DNA from: an uncultured Bacteroidota bacterium | GTDB lineage: Bacteria > Bacteroidota > Bacteroidia > Flavobacteriales > Flavobacteriaceae | Direction: 5' to 3' | Assembly: GCA_913047695.1 (NCBI GenBank) | Contig: CAJWUI010000002.1 | Location: 62,001 to 126,000, forward strand | DNA length: 64,000 nt | Shown: piece after piece, positions 1 through 9,353 of the stretch | Layout: each line of letters starts with the position of its first letter | Position numbering within the stretch: position 1 is the stretch's first letter | Position numbers and translations under genes: made by a program | Notes under the pieces: generated by a model | The model's input: only the letters and a program-made list of their open reading frames with translations | Told to the model about the DNA's origin: nothing | Databases searched by the model: none

Positions 1-547
1 TCGAAAGAGGTATGTAACTTTCCTTTTCACCTAAGTGAATTAATGATTTATTTTTAGATATCCTATGACTATGGTTCGCTAAATTTCCACTTTTAGCACA
101 TATAGCGTGAACTTTAGTTACATATTCTGCTGTTGCCATTAGGTGAGGCATAGGTCCAAATGGATTACCTTTATAATCCATATCTAAACCAGCTACAATC
201 ACTCGAATACCTTCATTAGCTAAATCATTACAAACTTTAATTATTCCATTATCGAAAAATTGAGCTTCATCGATACCAACAACATCCGAGCCTTCAGCTT
301 TAATTTTGATATCAGATGATTTTGAAACGGATTTTGATTTAATTTGATTTTTATCATGCGATGAAACCAAATTAGTATTAAAACGAGAATCAACAATTGG
401 TTTAAAAACTTTAACTTTTTTTTTTGCATATTTTGCTCTTTTTAATCTTCTAATTAGCTCCTCCGTTTTACCAGAAAACATTGAGCCACAGATTATCTCA
501 ATCCAGCCAAATTGTTCATGGGTCTTTAAGGTATTTTCTAAAAACAT
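1..547 (-). CDS. tdk: Thymidine kinase (partial, C-terminus beyond left edge)
   Basis: Salvage kinase that phosphorylates thymidine with ATP in the cytoplasm. Reading the minus strand from the ATG at 547 gives a TK1-type protein: P-loop CGSMFSGKTEELIRR near residues 20-34, the Asp-containing VVGIDEAQFF near 100, and the lasso region VHAICAKSGNLANHSHR near 150. About 182 residues are present and only a short tail is missing. The zinc-knuckle is degenerate (a single Cys where many TK1 enzymes have CxxC), which matches what I recall of Bacteroidetes homologues. A perfect phylum-type promoter lies upstream, so the gene is probably expressed independently of its divergent neighbour. Family assignment is secure. 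Confidence 0.95.
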   Translation of the reverse strand, partial: MFLENTLKTHEQFGWIEIICGSMFSGKTEELIRRLKRAKYAKKKVKVFKPIVDSRFNTNLVSSHDKNQIKSKSVSKSSDIKIKAEGSDVVGIDEAQFFDNGIIKVCNDLANEGIRVIVAGLDMDYKGNPFGPMPHLMATAEYVTKVHAICAKSGNLANHSHRISKNKSLIHLGEKESYIPLS

Positions 548-594
548 TTTGTAATTTTCATTATTAATCTTGGACTTAATATAAATTGATTATC

Positions 595-622
595 CAAAGG
601 TATTAAATAAAGGTGGCTTCAA
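595..622 (-). promoter_or_regulatory. Promoter of tdk (TTG-N17-TACCTTTG)
   Basis: On the minus strand a TTG (-33) at 622-620 is followed after 17 nt by TACCTTTG (-7) at 602-595, an exact match to the Bacteroidetes sigma-A consensus TTG-N17-23-TAnnTTTG. It predicts a transcript start near 589 and a leader of about 40 nt before the tdk ATG. Confidence 0.7.
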
Positions 623-635
623 AATATTAAATCGG

Positions 636-1313
636 ATGACTGAAAAAATTAAAACAGCTTTAGTTCAGTGGGCAAGAAATATTATTAAAGATCAATCTAA
701 TTGGGATGAAGAGAAAACACATGACACAATTCAAAAAATTTATGAGCTTTCTATTTTTCAAAAAATGCTAATTGATCAAGAGGAGGTTGATCAAAACCTT
801 TGGGAAAGACATCAAAAAAACCTTGATGAGGTAATCAATTCTATTACCGTAGATACAAATAAAGAAAAGACAAAAGACGACAACATGGAGGTACCTCCAA
901 TGATGGAGACAATTAAAAATATGGTTACTGAAATGCCCGAACCTGAAACATATGAAAAGCTTTTTGAAACCGTTGAAACTCCGCCAACTTTTTTACCAAA
1001 AACTAACGAAAGCGTCAAGCATAAGTTAGATACTGAAAAAGATAATTCAAATGATAAGAAAAATATTAATGACCAATTCTCAAAAAAACTAAGCGTTGAC
1101 AATAATGAAAGATTAGCCTTTATTAAACATCTTTTTGATGGTGATAAAAATAATTACGAGAGAGTTCTAAATCAAACACTAACATTAGGTTCATGGTCAG
1201 AAGTATCCAATTTAATAATCTCTAAAGTGAAAATTGAATATAATAATTGGAAAGGAAAAGAAGATATTGCAGATCGTTTTTTAGCTGTTTTACAGAAAAG
1301 CTTTGAATCATGA
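636..1313 (+). CDS. Conserved flavobacterial protein of unknown function
   Basis: A 225-residue soluble protein without signal peptide or membrane segment. The N-terminal 75 residues are predicted helical (Trp at 12, 23 and 56), the middle (about 75-150) is acidic and low-complexity with many Asn, Lys and Asp and looks disordered, and the C-terminal 70 residues (from NNERLAFIKHLFDG to the end) form a second helical domain. That C-terminal domain resembles one I recall in conserved hypothetical proteins of Flavobacteriia found near tdk and rsmI. It lies divergent from tdk and 33 nt upstream of rsmI, so it is probably co-transcribed with rsmI-recJ. Start is the only ATG that covers the conserved N-terminus. 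Function unknown. Confidence 0.75.
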   Translation: MTEKIKTALVQWARNIIKDQSNWDEEKTHDTIQKIYELSIFQKMLIDQEEVDQNLWERHQKNLDEVINSITVDTNKEKTKDDNMEVPPMMETIKNMVTEMPEPETYEKLFETVETPPTFLPKTNESVKHKLDTEKDNSNDKKNINDQFSKKLSVDNNERLAFIKHLFDGDKNNYERVLNQTLTLGSWSEVSNLIISKVKIEYNNWKGKEDIADRFLAVLQKSFES

Positions 1314-1346
1314 AATATTCTAAATTAATATAATAATAATACCAAC

Positions 1347-2015
1347 TTGCTTTATTTAATACCAACTCCTATTGGTAATTTAGAGGATATTACATTAAGA
1401 GCTTTACGTTTGTTAAAGGAAGCAGATCTAATTTTAGTTGAAGACACTAGGGTCAGTTCAGTTCTCTTAAATTGTTATGATATATCCAAACGTGTTGAAA
1501 GTTATCATCTCAAAAACGAGCATTACAAAACTTCAAGAATTATAGAAAAACTCAAAACTGGAATAACCATTGCAATGATTTCTGATGCTGGCACACCGGC
1601 TGTATCAGACCCTGGGTATTTGTTAGTCCGCCATGCTTTAGAAGCAGGGATAAAAGTAAAATGCTTACCTGGTCCAACTGCATTAATTCCAGCAATAGTT
1701 CAAAGTGGACTTCCATGCGATCGTTTTATTTTTGAAGGATTTCTACCTCACAAAAAAGGTCGAATTAATAGGTTAAAAATTATGGCTAAAGAATCAAGAA
1801 CTCTTGTTTTTTATGAATCCCCTCATAAACTTTTAAAGCTATTTGAACAGATGATTCCTTTTTTTGGGAGTGAGCGAAGATTAGCTGTAATTAAAGAAAT
1901 TTCAAAAATATATGAAGAGACATTTAGAGGAACTTTAGAAGAAGTTAAATTATTTTTTGAAGCTAATCATCCTAAAGGTGAATTTGTAATTGTTGTTGAA
2001 GGAAAAAAAAAATAG
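1347..2015 (+). CDS. rsmI: 16S rRNA (cytidine1402-2'-O)-methyltransferase
   Basis: Tetrapyrrole-methylase-fold enzyme that uses SAM to 2'-O-methylate C1402 in the decoding centre of 16S rRNA. The sequence opens with LYLIPTPIGNLEDITLRALR, continues with VEDTR and ISDAGTPAVSDPG (about residues 77-90), and contains the CLPGPTALIPA SAM-pocket motif near 106. At 222 residues it is the short form; the C-terminal helical extension of some RsmI proteins is absent, as is usual in this phylum. The start is TTG; no ATG exists before the conserved LIPTPIGN. The stop is 4 nt before the recJ ATG, so the two are surely co-transcribed. Confidence 0.95.
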   Translation: MLYLIPTPIGNLEDITLRALRLLKEADLILVEDTRVSSVLLNCYDISKRVESYHLKNEHYKTSRIIEKLKTGITIAMISDAGTPAVSDPGYLLVRHALEAGIKVKCLPGPTALIPAIVQSGLPCDRFIFEGFLPHKKGRINRLKIMAKESRTLVFYESPHKLLKLFEQMIPFFGSERRLAVIKEISKIYEETFRGTLEEVKLFFEANHPKGEFVIVVEGKKK

Positions 2016-2019
2016 ATTT

Positions 2020-3711
2020 ATGAAATGGGGAAAAATTCTTGAACCACCAATTGAAAATGCTAAAAAACTTTCAGCTCTCTTAGGAGTTTCTGATATAGTT
2101 TCAAAACTTTTGATTCAAAGAGGTATAAATAATTATGAAAGCGCAAAGGGCTATTTTCGTCCTCTGTGGACACATCTTAATAATCCTTTTTTAATGAAAG
2201 ACATGCAAATAGCTGTTGACCGAATAAAAGAAGCTATTGAAAAAAATGAGAAAGTGATGATATTAGGTGATTATGATGTAGACGGAACAACTTCTGTATC
2301 ACTATTAATTTCATATTTAAGTGATAAAATAACTGATTTGAAACCATATATTCCAGATCGATATTCAGAGGGTTATGGAATTTCAGAAAGGGCTATTGAT
2401 TACGCTAATTCTGAAGATATTAACTTAATTATAGCCCTTGATTGTGGAATAAAAGCTATCGAAAAGGTAAGATATGCAAGTTCATTAGGGATTGATTTTA
2501 TAATATGTGATCATCATGTACCAGGACAAATATTACCTGATGCAGTTGCAATTTTAGATCCCAAACGAACAGATTGTAATTATCCATTCAAGGATCTTTG
2601 TGGGTGTGGAATTGGTTTTAAATTAATACAGGCAATTAATAATCACCTTGGACTTTCTGATAGTGATTTAATTATTTATCTTGACCTGGTAGCAGTTTCT
2701 ATTGCTGCAGATTTGGTACCGCTTGTTGGTGAAAATAGAACATTGATGTTTTTGGGGTTGAAACAATTAAGAGAGAATCCTCGTCTTGGATTTAAAATTT
2801 TAATTAAAGACTTACCAAGACCAATAAATGTATCTGATCTAGCTTTTGTTATCGCACCAAGAATTAATGCTGCTGGCAGAATGGATCATGGAATTAATGC
2901 TGTAAAATTAATGATTAGCAAAGATCAAAAAGTAGTTCTTTCGATAGCTAGGACTATAGAGTTTTTTAATACAGAACGTAAAAGCACTGAAGAAAGAATA
3001 ACAAAAGAGGCTTTACAACAAATAAAGTTGGAAGAGATTACAAAAAGTTTTTCTACAGTTGTTTACCACCCTTCTTGGCATAAGGGAGTTATTGGAATTG
3101 TGGCATCAAGATTAATTGAACACTACTACCGTCCTACGATTGTTTTAACTAAATCAGAAGATTTAATGGTTGGTTCTGTAAGATCTGTTTACGGATTTGA
3201 TATTTATGATGCACTCGAAGCATGTAAAAAAAATATATTCCAATTTGGAGGGCATAAATATGCAGCAGGGTTAACATTAAAAAGTGAACAACTTAAACAA
3301 TTTAAAGAGGCTTTTGAGACTTATGTTAGTAAAAATTTGTTACCTGAATTTAAAGAGCCAGAGATTAAATATGATTTAGAAGTCGAATTCAGAGATCTAA
3401 ATTCAAAATTATTACGAATTATAAATCAGATGAGACCATTTGGCCCTAAAAACATGAGACCTGTTTTTGCAACTCACAATTGCAAAGACACAGGTGCCAG
3501 TCGAATAGTAGGAAAGGATAAAACTCATTTGAAATTAGATGTTTTTGACTCTAATCAAGCGCATTTCCAAGGGATCGGATTTGGGTTGGGTCACATGCTT
3601 AAAAAAGTAAAAGAGACAGATACATTTTCAATACTTTATACACTTGATGAAAATCACTACAACGGCGAGGTGATTCTCCAGCTTAAACTAAGAGATATAA
3701 AATTTAATTAA
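2020..3711 (+). CDS. recJ: Single-stranded-DNA-specific 5'-3' exonuclease RecJ
   Basis: Manganese-dependent exonuclease that resects 5' ends during recombination and mismatch repair. DHH-superfamily motifs are all present: GDYDVDGTTS near residue 82, the namesake ICDHHVPG near 161, RINAAGRMDHG near 281, followed by the DHHA1 region with FGGHKYAAGLTL near 410 and a C-terminal OB domain. Length 563 residues is normal. An in-frame TTG at 1990 would extend it by ten residues into rsmI, but the ATG at 2020, directly after the rsmI stop, gives the family N-terminus and is preferred. The 3' end overlaps the convergent pgi by 8 bp. Confidence 0.95.
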   Translation: MKWGKILEPPIENAKKLSALLGVSDIVSKLLIQRGINNYESAKGYFRPLWTHLNNPFLMKDMQIAVDRIKEAIEKNEKVMILGDYDVDGTTSVSLLISYLSDKITDLKPYIPDRYSEGYGISERAIDYANSEDINLIIALDCGIKAIEKVRYASSLGIDFIICDHHVPGQILPDAVAILDPKRTDCNYPFKDLCGCGIGFKLIQAINNHLGLSDSDLIIYLDLVAVSIAADLVPLVGENRTLMFLGLKQLRENPRLGFKILIKDLPRPINVSDLAFVIAPRINAAGRMDHGINAVKLMISKDQKVVLSIARTIEFFNTERKSTEERITKEALQQIKLEEITKSFSTVVYHPSWHKGVIGIVASRLIEHYYRPTIVLTKSEDLMVGSVRSVYGFDIYDALEACKKNIFQFGGHKYAAGLTLKSEQLKQFKEAFETYVSKNLLPEFKEPEIKYDLEVEFRDLNSKLLRIINQMRPFGPKNMRPVFATHNCKDTGASRIVGKDKTHLKLDVFDSNQAHFQGIGFGLGHMLKKVKETDTFSILYTLDENHYNGEVILQLKLRDIKFN

Positions 3712-5359
3712 AAGGCCTTTTTTTTATTATTTCGATAAGTTTATTTGTTGAAGGATCATGAGAATTTTTGCTTTTATCCTCAATATCATCGAGTACTTTA
3801 CTTGCTAATTGTTTTCCTAATTCAACACCCCATTGATCATAACTAAAAATATTCCATATTATACCTTGAACATAAATTTTGTGCTCATACATAGCTATTA
3901 GAGAACCAAGAGATTCTGGAGTTAATTTGTCAATTAAAATTGTATTTGTGGGTTTATTTCCCTCAAATATTTTGAATGGAGCTATTTTTTTTTGTTCTAA
4001 GGGATTCATACCCAAACTACTGAGTTCATCTAGAACTTCAGTTTCGTTTTTTCCATTCATAAGTGCTTCCGTTTGGGCAATAAAATTTGATAGTAACTTG
4101 TTTTGGTGGTCTTCATTGCCATTAAGTGATTTTCTAAAACATATAAAGTCAGTTGGTATAAGCTTAGTTCCTTGATGAATTAGTTGAAAAAAAGCATGTT
4201 GAGCATTTGTTCCTGAGGCACCCCAAATGATAGACCCAGTTTGATAATTTACTGATCTTCCATTACGGCCTACTATTTTACCATTACTCTCCATAAAAGC
4301 CTGTTGAAGATATGTGGGTAAATTTCTGAGATATTGAGTATATGGAATGATAGCTTCACTTTCTGAACCCCAAAAATTATTATACCATACACTAATTAAA
4401 CCTAAAACTACTGGTATATTTTTTTCAAAAGGAGTATTTCTAAAATGAGAATCCATTTTACCAGCACCTTTAAGCAGTTCCTTAAATTGCTTAGGACCAA
4501 TAGCCAAACAAATAATTAAACCAACTGAGCTCCACAATGAAAATCGACCACCAACCCAATCTTTCATTGGGAAAATATTATCAGAAGAAATTCCAAAGGA
4601 AACTGTTTTTTCAATATTACTTGATACTGCAACAAAGTTTTTTTCGATAGAGCTATGAGGAACTTGCTTTAAAAACCAATCACGAATACTATTAGCATTA
4701 GTTATCGTTTCTTGTGTATTGAAACTTTTAGAAACAATTACAAAAAGGGTTGTCTCTGGATTTATCCCTTTCAATATCTCCTTGTGATGATCTCCTTCAA
4801 TATTCGAAATAAAACGAATATCAAGATGGTTTTTGTAGTTAGCTAACGCCTCAACAACTAATTTGGGACCTAGGTCAGAACCTCCAATACCAATATTAAT
4901 AACTTGAGTAATCTTTTTTCCTGAGTATCCTCTCCAATGACCATTTATTACTTTTTCACAAAAAACATACATTTTTTGTTGCATCGCTCTTAATTCAGGG
5001 ATTATATCTTTATCATCTAAAAAAATTGGACTGTTATCTAAATTTCTTAAGGCAGTATGTAAAACAGCTCTGTTTTCGGTAGTATTTATTTTCTCTCCTT
5101 TAAATTGAGCCTCAATTGCTTTATCAAGTCCAGCTTCTTTTGCCAATCTAATAAGTAGATTAAACCCTTTTTTGTCAATTCTATTTTTGGAAATATCAAC
5201 GATTATATTTTCCCAATCCAACCACGTATATTTTAGGCGATCGTGTTCTTTCTTAAAATGTTTTTTAATGCTTACTTCTGCAATTTGTTTTTGATAAGCT
5301 TTTAATAATTTATAAGAATCAAGTTTAGATAAAGACTTGTCAGGAAGAATTTTTGGCAT
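3704..5359 (-). CDS. pgi: Glucose-6-phosphate isomerase
   Basis: Glycolytic and gluconeogenic isomerase interconverting glucose-6-phosphate and fructose-6-phosphate. Signature segments are intact: GIGGSDLGP near residue 156, SKSFNTQET near 205, GGRFSLWSSVG near 268, the catalytic Glu in QQAFMESNGK near 355, the His in GTNAQHAFFQ near 387 and the Lys in DQWGVELGKQ near 512. The ATG at 5359 is chosen (551 residues); a GTG at 5389 would add ten residues and deepen the overlap with the upstream M23 gene, whose last 20 nt already overlap this start. Translational coupling to that gene is likely. Confidence 0.95.
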   Translation of the reverse strand: MPKILPDKSLSKLDSYKLLKAYQKQIAEVSIKKHFKKEHDRLKYTWLDWENIIVDISKNRIDKKGFNLLIRLAKEAGLDKAIEAQFKGEKINTTENRAVLHTALRNLDNSPIFLDDKDIIPELRAMQQKMYVFCEKVINGHWRGYSGKKITQVINIGIGGSDLGPKLVVEALANYKNHLDIRFISNIEGDHHKEILKGINPETTLFVIVSKSFNTQETITNANSIRDWFLKQVPHSSIEKNFVAVSSNIEKTVSFGISSDNIFPMKDWVGGRFSLWSSVGLIICLAIGPKQFKELLKGAGKMDSHFRNTPFEKNIPVVLGLISVWYNNFWGSESEAIIPYTQYLRNLPTYLQQAFMESNGKIVGRNGRSVNYQTGSIIWGASGTNAQHAFFQLIHQGTKLIPTDFICFRKSLNGNEDHQNKLLSNFIAQTEALMNGKNETEVLDELSSLGMNPLEQKKIAPFKIFEGNKPTNTILIDKLTPESLGSLIAMYEHKIYVQGIIWNIFSYDQWGVELGKQLASKVLDDIEDKSKNSHDPSTNKLIEIIKKRPFN

Positions 5360-6626
5360 ACGGTATAGATTTATTTTCTGCAATTTCACTCATAGAGTTG
5401 TCATCAAACTTTATACAGTCTAATTTTATTTTATAAGGAACAATATGTTTAGAATACTTTGCTATTAAGTCATTCGAAATAGGCTTCGCATCAGGTAGTT
5501 TTTGTTTAAACGGGTCTACTTGCCGTCCATTTTTCCAAAACCTGTAACAAACATGTGGGCCAGAAGTGTTACCTGTCATTCCAACCCAACCAATTATATC
5601 CCCCTGCTTAATAAATTGTCCAACTTTTACTTTTCTTCTTTTCATATGCAAATATTGCGTTGAGTAGATATTGTTATGTTTTATTGTAACGTAGTTGCCA
5701 TTTCCCCTTGAATATCTTGATTTTATAACAGTCCCATTTGCAGTAGCTAAAATCGGAGTACCAACTGAAGCCGCAAAATCAGTTCCCTTGTGAGGTCTAA
5801 TCCTATTTCCATAATAGGATATTTTTCTTCTCAGGTTGAATCGTGATGTAATCCTGTTAAATTTAAGAGGGCCTCTGAGAAAGGCTCTCCTTAAACTTTT
5901 TGCATTTTCATCAAAATAGTCTACTATTCCTTTTTTTGGATTTGTAACATATTCAAAAGCATATAGAGTTTTTCCTTTATGTTCAAAACAAGCAGCTTTT
6001 ACACGATCAACACCTATTGATATTGAATCGTCTACAAACTTTTCAGTATAAACCACCTTGAATCTATCCCCTTTTTGTAAGCGAAAAAAATCTATAGTCC
6101 AAGCATAAATATCGGATAAATGATATGTAATTTCTTCATTAACCCCAATATTTTTCATTGTTTCGTATAAAGAGCTTTTTATAGTTCCTGAAACTTCAAA
6201 TTCTATTTTTTTTATGGGTTTTTTAATTACATCTCCATACAAGCTGTCTTTTAGATGAACTAGGGTGTAGGCTTTTGGATCAGGGTGGTAAACGAAATAT
6301 TCAGGGATAGGGATACTATCATTTAAGAAAAATAGACTATATGGTTTACCTGTGGCTAGTTTTCTAATATTTACTCTTCCTTTGATTTCTTGAAGAATTT
6401 TGTAAACTTCCGGGTAGTCAATCCCGTTATCTTCTAAAATTTTTCCAAAAGTATCACCCCATTTGATTTTTTGCGTTTTAATAGTGTATTGATTTAAATC
6501 TATACCAAATAATAAGTTAGGTGTTTTTACCTCAGAAGGTATATTTATTTTAACGCTTTGATTTTGTGGAGATTCTTTACAGCCAAAAAAAACTAAAAAC
6601 AAGATAAGCTTTAAGAAACGATACAT
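5340..6626 (-). CDS. M23 (LytM-type) metallopeptidase lipoprotein
   Basis: Probable periplasmic, lipid-anchored peptidoglycan endopeptidase. The N-terminus is a lipoprotein signal with lipobox VFFGC (Cys16). Residues about 50-110 contain a LysM/OapA-like segment (WGDTFGKIL), and about 265-375 form the M23 domain: zinc ligands in PHKGTDFAA (His and Asp near 279-283), the catalytic His in QYLHM near 327 and a final motif GPHVCYRFWKNG near 357. The family normally reads HxH there; the second His, a zinc ligand in LytM, is Cys. Homologues in Flavobacteriia that I recall share the HVC form, so it may be functional rather than a lesion. It precedes pgi in the same direction. Confidence 0.85.
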   Translation of the reverse strand: MYRFLKLILFLVFFGCKESPQNQSVKINIPSEVKTPNLLFGIDLNQYTIKTQKIKWGDTFGKILEDNGIDYPEVYKILQEIKGRVNIRKLATGKPYSLFFLNDSIPIPEYFVYHPDPKAYTLVHLKDSLYGDVIKKPIKKIEFEVSGTIKSSLYETMKNIGVNEEITYHLSDIYAWTIDFFRLQKGDRFKVVYTEKFVDDSISIGVDRVKAACFEHKGKTLYAFEYVTNPKKGIVDYFDENAKSLRRAFLRGPLKFNRITSRFNLRRKISYYGNRIRPHKGTDFAASVGTPILATANGTVIKSRYSRGNGNYVTIKHNNIYSTQYLHMKRRKVKVGQFIKQGDIIGWVGMTGNTSGPHVCYRFWKNGRQVDPFKQKLPDAKPISNDLIAKYSKHIVPYKIKLDCIKFDDNSMSEIAENKSIPYAKNSS

Positions 6627-6706
6627 CTTATTTATTTTATGTAAATTTCTAAACTTTTTTTATTTCTTTTTCAGGAATTAAGAAAAGTTATCCGATTTTT
6701 TTTAAA

Positions 6707-7504
6707 CTATTTTACAATAATTTGGAACGGATGTTTTAAGTTTTTGAAGTTTTCTAAATCTGCTTTAATTGAACCGACCAAAATATCTGCTTTAATACGA
6801 ACAGGTATACGATTCTTATCATCAGAGACCCATAAGGTAACACTTTCTTGTTCCTCGAAAACCCTTCCTGATTGAACTATTGGTTTGAATTTTATGCATT
6901 TAATTTTCCCAAACTTTGTATTTATAATTTCTTTACCTAAATATTTCAACCTAAAAACATAATTTTCAAAATCAAAAAACATGTTTATATCAAAACTTTC
7001 ATTGAGTTTTATTTTATCTATCGGGTAAAAGTTTCTTAAATAATAAAAAGATGATATTAAATCTTGTACTCCATTTTTTATTTCAAGCTCACTAACCTCT
7101 CCTATTTTTTTGTTATTTACACGAGCAGTTTTTTCTTTATGATTAAAATCAATTTCTATATTCTTTGTATAACCTCCTTCATTAATATTTCTTATAAACT
7201 TATATGGTAATCCAGTTTCTTCATCAAAATAACTTTCATAATAATCTTCTACTTTAAAAAACCAGCGCGCTAAACCTGTTGTTTCTCCAAATCCTTTAGC
7301 ATGATAAACTGGGCGTTCATTAATTGTGTCTCGTTCCAAAGAGAGTGTTGCGTAGCTCGCATTAAATGGGCCATAGTGCAATCTTAATTGAAACCATTCT
7401 CCTTCATGGAATGATTGGTTTGTTCTTAATGTTTCACTATTATTCGCTTGACTAAATAGAATTTGAAAGTTTAAAAAAATGCATAAACACAAAAATTTTG
7501 TCAT
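6707..7504 (-). CDS. DUF3108 domain protein, exported
   Basis: A 265-residue protein with a signal peptide (hydrophobic core to about residue 18, then SQA) and a DUF3108-type body. Visible hallmarks are GEWFQLRLHYGPFNASYATL near residue 35, the VEDYYESYFDEETGLP segment near 85 and the YNLR-like SSFYYLRNFYP segment near 150. The family is thought to form a beta-rich periplasmic domain of unknown role. It sits between uvrC and the M23 lipoprotein gene on the same strand. An envelope function is inferred from the signal peptide only. A TATCTTTG -7-like box lies only 5 nt upstream of the ATG, so a very short leader is possible. Confidence 0.8.
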   Translation of the reverse strand: MTKFLCLCIFLNFQILFSQANNSETLRTNQSFHEGEWFQLRLHYGPFNASYATLSLERDTINERPVYHAKGFGETTGLARWFFKVEDYYESYFDEETGLPYKFIRNINEGGYTKNIEIDFNHKEKTARVNNKKIGEVSELEIKNGVQDLISSFYYLRNFYPIDKIKLNESFDINMFFDFENYVFRLKYLGKEIINTKFGKIKCIKFKPIVQSGRVFEEQESVTLWVSDDKNRIPVRIKADILVGSIKADLENFKNLKHPFQIIVK

Positions 7505-7560
7505 ATTTCAAAGATAATAAATCAATAATTTGAGATTTAATTGAAAGCAGCTGAAAATAT

Positions 7561-9300
7561 TTAAAACCTAATATTTTTAAGAGTCTCAAATAATTTTTTT
7601 CCTTTTTTATTTCCTAAAATATCAATAATTTCCTTTTCTGATGCTGATTTTATCCGAGTGAAAGTCTTTAGATTTCTTAAAAGCTTTATGCGTGAAGCTT
7701 CTCCTATACCTGGTATTTGATCTAATTTGGATTGTATACTTCTATTACTGCGCTTTTTTCTATGAAATGCAATTCCAAATCGGTGGGCCTCATCTCTTGC
7801 TCGCTGCAATATTTTTAGTGTTTCAGATTTTTTATCTAAATAAAGTGGAATTTTATCACCAGGGAAATATATTTCCTCTAGGCGCTTAGCAATTCCTAAA
7901 ATTGAAATCTTACCTCTTAAACCTAAAATATCCAGACTTTTTAATGCTGAAGAAAGTTGTCCCTTGCCACCATCAATTACTATCAGTTGCGGAAGTGGAG
8001 CTTTTTCATTCAATAGACGTTTATATCTTCTCAAAATTACTTCTTCCATAGAAGCAAAGTCATCAGGGCCTTTAACTGTTTTAATATTATAGTGACGATA
8101 TTCCTTTTTACTTGGCTTACCTTTTTTAAAAACAATACATGCGGCAACAGGATTTGACCCTTGGATATTTGAATTATCAAAGCATTCTATGTGTAAGGGC
8201 TCCTCAGGCAGCCTTAAATCAGTTTTCATTTGATTCATTATTCGCTTGTTATGACTTTCAGGATCCAACATTTTGATTTGTTTAAAGCGTTCAATCCGAA
8301 AGTATTTGGCATTTCTAAGTGATAAATCTACTAAGCTTTTTTTATCTCCTTGTTTAGGTACAATTAAATTTAATTCTTTTGTTAAACTAACTTTTTCTGA
8401 AAGCAATATAGTTTTTGCATTACAGGAAAACTTTTGTCTTATTTCAATTATTCCAAGCTGTAGCAGGGTTGAATTACTCTCATTAAGCTTTTTTCTTATT
8501 TCAAGGGTGTAGGATCTAACAATAGCCCCATATGATACTTGTAAAAAATTCACATATCCATAGTTATCATCTGAAATAATAGAAAATACATCTACATTCG
8601 TAATTTTAGGGTTTACTATTGTTGATTTGGCTTGAAATTTCTCTAAACTTAAAATTTTTTCTTTTACCAATTGAGCTTCTTCATATTTCAAATATCTGGA
8701 CATTGTTTTCATTTCTTTTTTGAAATGAGTTATACAGAAATTCAAATTTCCTTTTATTAACGCTTTTATTGAATTTTCATTCTTTTTAAACAGTAAAGCT
8801 GAAGATTCTTTGGAGTTAATTTTTAATAAATGATTCAATTCATGATTTAAAAAAGGATGTATTTCTTTAATCAATCGTAGTAGAATTTTTAAGTTTTTTA
8901 CACTAGTAAAAGGGCCAAAATATTCACCATTTTTATTTTTTAAATTTCTTGTTATATAAATATTTGGTTTGGGACTCTTTTCTAAGCAAATCCAAGGATA
9001 GGTTTTATCATCTTTGAGAAGAATATTATATCGAGGTTTATATTTTTTAATCAAATTATTTTCCAAAAGCAAAGCATCCATTTCAGATTCTACAACAATA
9101 TTTTCCACTCTTTTAATTTTTTTTACAAGGATATTTGTTTTATGATTTTCTAAATTTTTATTAAAGTAAGATGCAACCCGTTTTTTTAGGTTTTTTGCTT
9201 TACCTACATATATAATATTTTCCTTAGAATCGAAAAACTGATATACCCCTGCAACTTGAGGCAAGGTTTTGAGTTGGATTTCAATAGAATCTAATTTCAC
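7561..9300 (-). CDS. uvrC: Excinuclease ABC subunit C
   Basis: Nuclease subunit of nucleotide excision repair, making both incisions around a lesion marked by UvrA-UvrB. Domain order is canonical: GIY-YIG nuclease at about residues 12-95 (GVYQFFDSKENIIYVGKAKN), UVR motif near 195-230, the RNase H-like endonuclease with IECFDNSNIQG near 385 and VIDGGKGQLSSAL near 448, and tandem helix-hairpin-helix motifs at the end (IPGIGEASRIKLLR). The Cys cluster found in some UvrC proteins is not obvious. Length 579 is slightly short but complete. It is transcribed divergently from the cyclo-ligase gene. Confidence 0.95.
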   Translation of the reverse strand: MKLDSIEIQLKTLPQVAGVYQFFDSKENIIYVGKAKNLKKRVASYFNKNLENHKTNILVKKIKRVENIVVESEMDALLLENNLIKKYKPRYNILLKDDKTYPWICLEKSPKPNIYITRNLKNKNGEYFGPFTSVKNLKILLRLIKEIHPFLNHELNHLLKINSKESSALLFKKNENSIKALIKGNLNFCITHFKKEMKTMSRYLKYEEAQLVKEKILSLEKFQAKSTIVNPKITNVDVFSIISDDNYGYVNFLQVSYGAIVRSYTLEIRKKLNESNSTLLQLGIIEIRQKFSCNAKTILLSEKVSLTKELNLIVPKQGDKKSLVDLSLRNAKYFRIERFKQIKMLDPESHNKRIMNQMKTDLRLPEEPLHIECFDNSNIQGSNPVAACIVFKKGKPSKKEYRHYNIKTVKGPDDFASMEEVILRRYKRLLNEKAPLPQLIVIDGGKGQLSSALKSLDILGLRGKISILGIAKRLEEIYFPGDKIPLYLDKKSETLKILQRARDEAHRFGIAFHRKKRSNRSIQSKLDQIPGIGEASRIKLLRNLKTFTRIKSASEKEIIDILGNKKGKKLFETLKNIRF

Positions 9301-9353
9301 AAAACGAAAATATTGATTTTCTTTGGGTATATATATATATGTAATATTATTTC

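Noticed and set aside
9330-9345. TA dinucleotide run as a phase-variable repeat
   Set aside because: Only about seven units and located in a divergent AT-rich spacer; too short to claim variability from one sequence.
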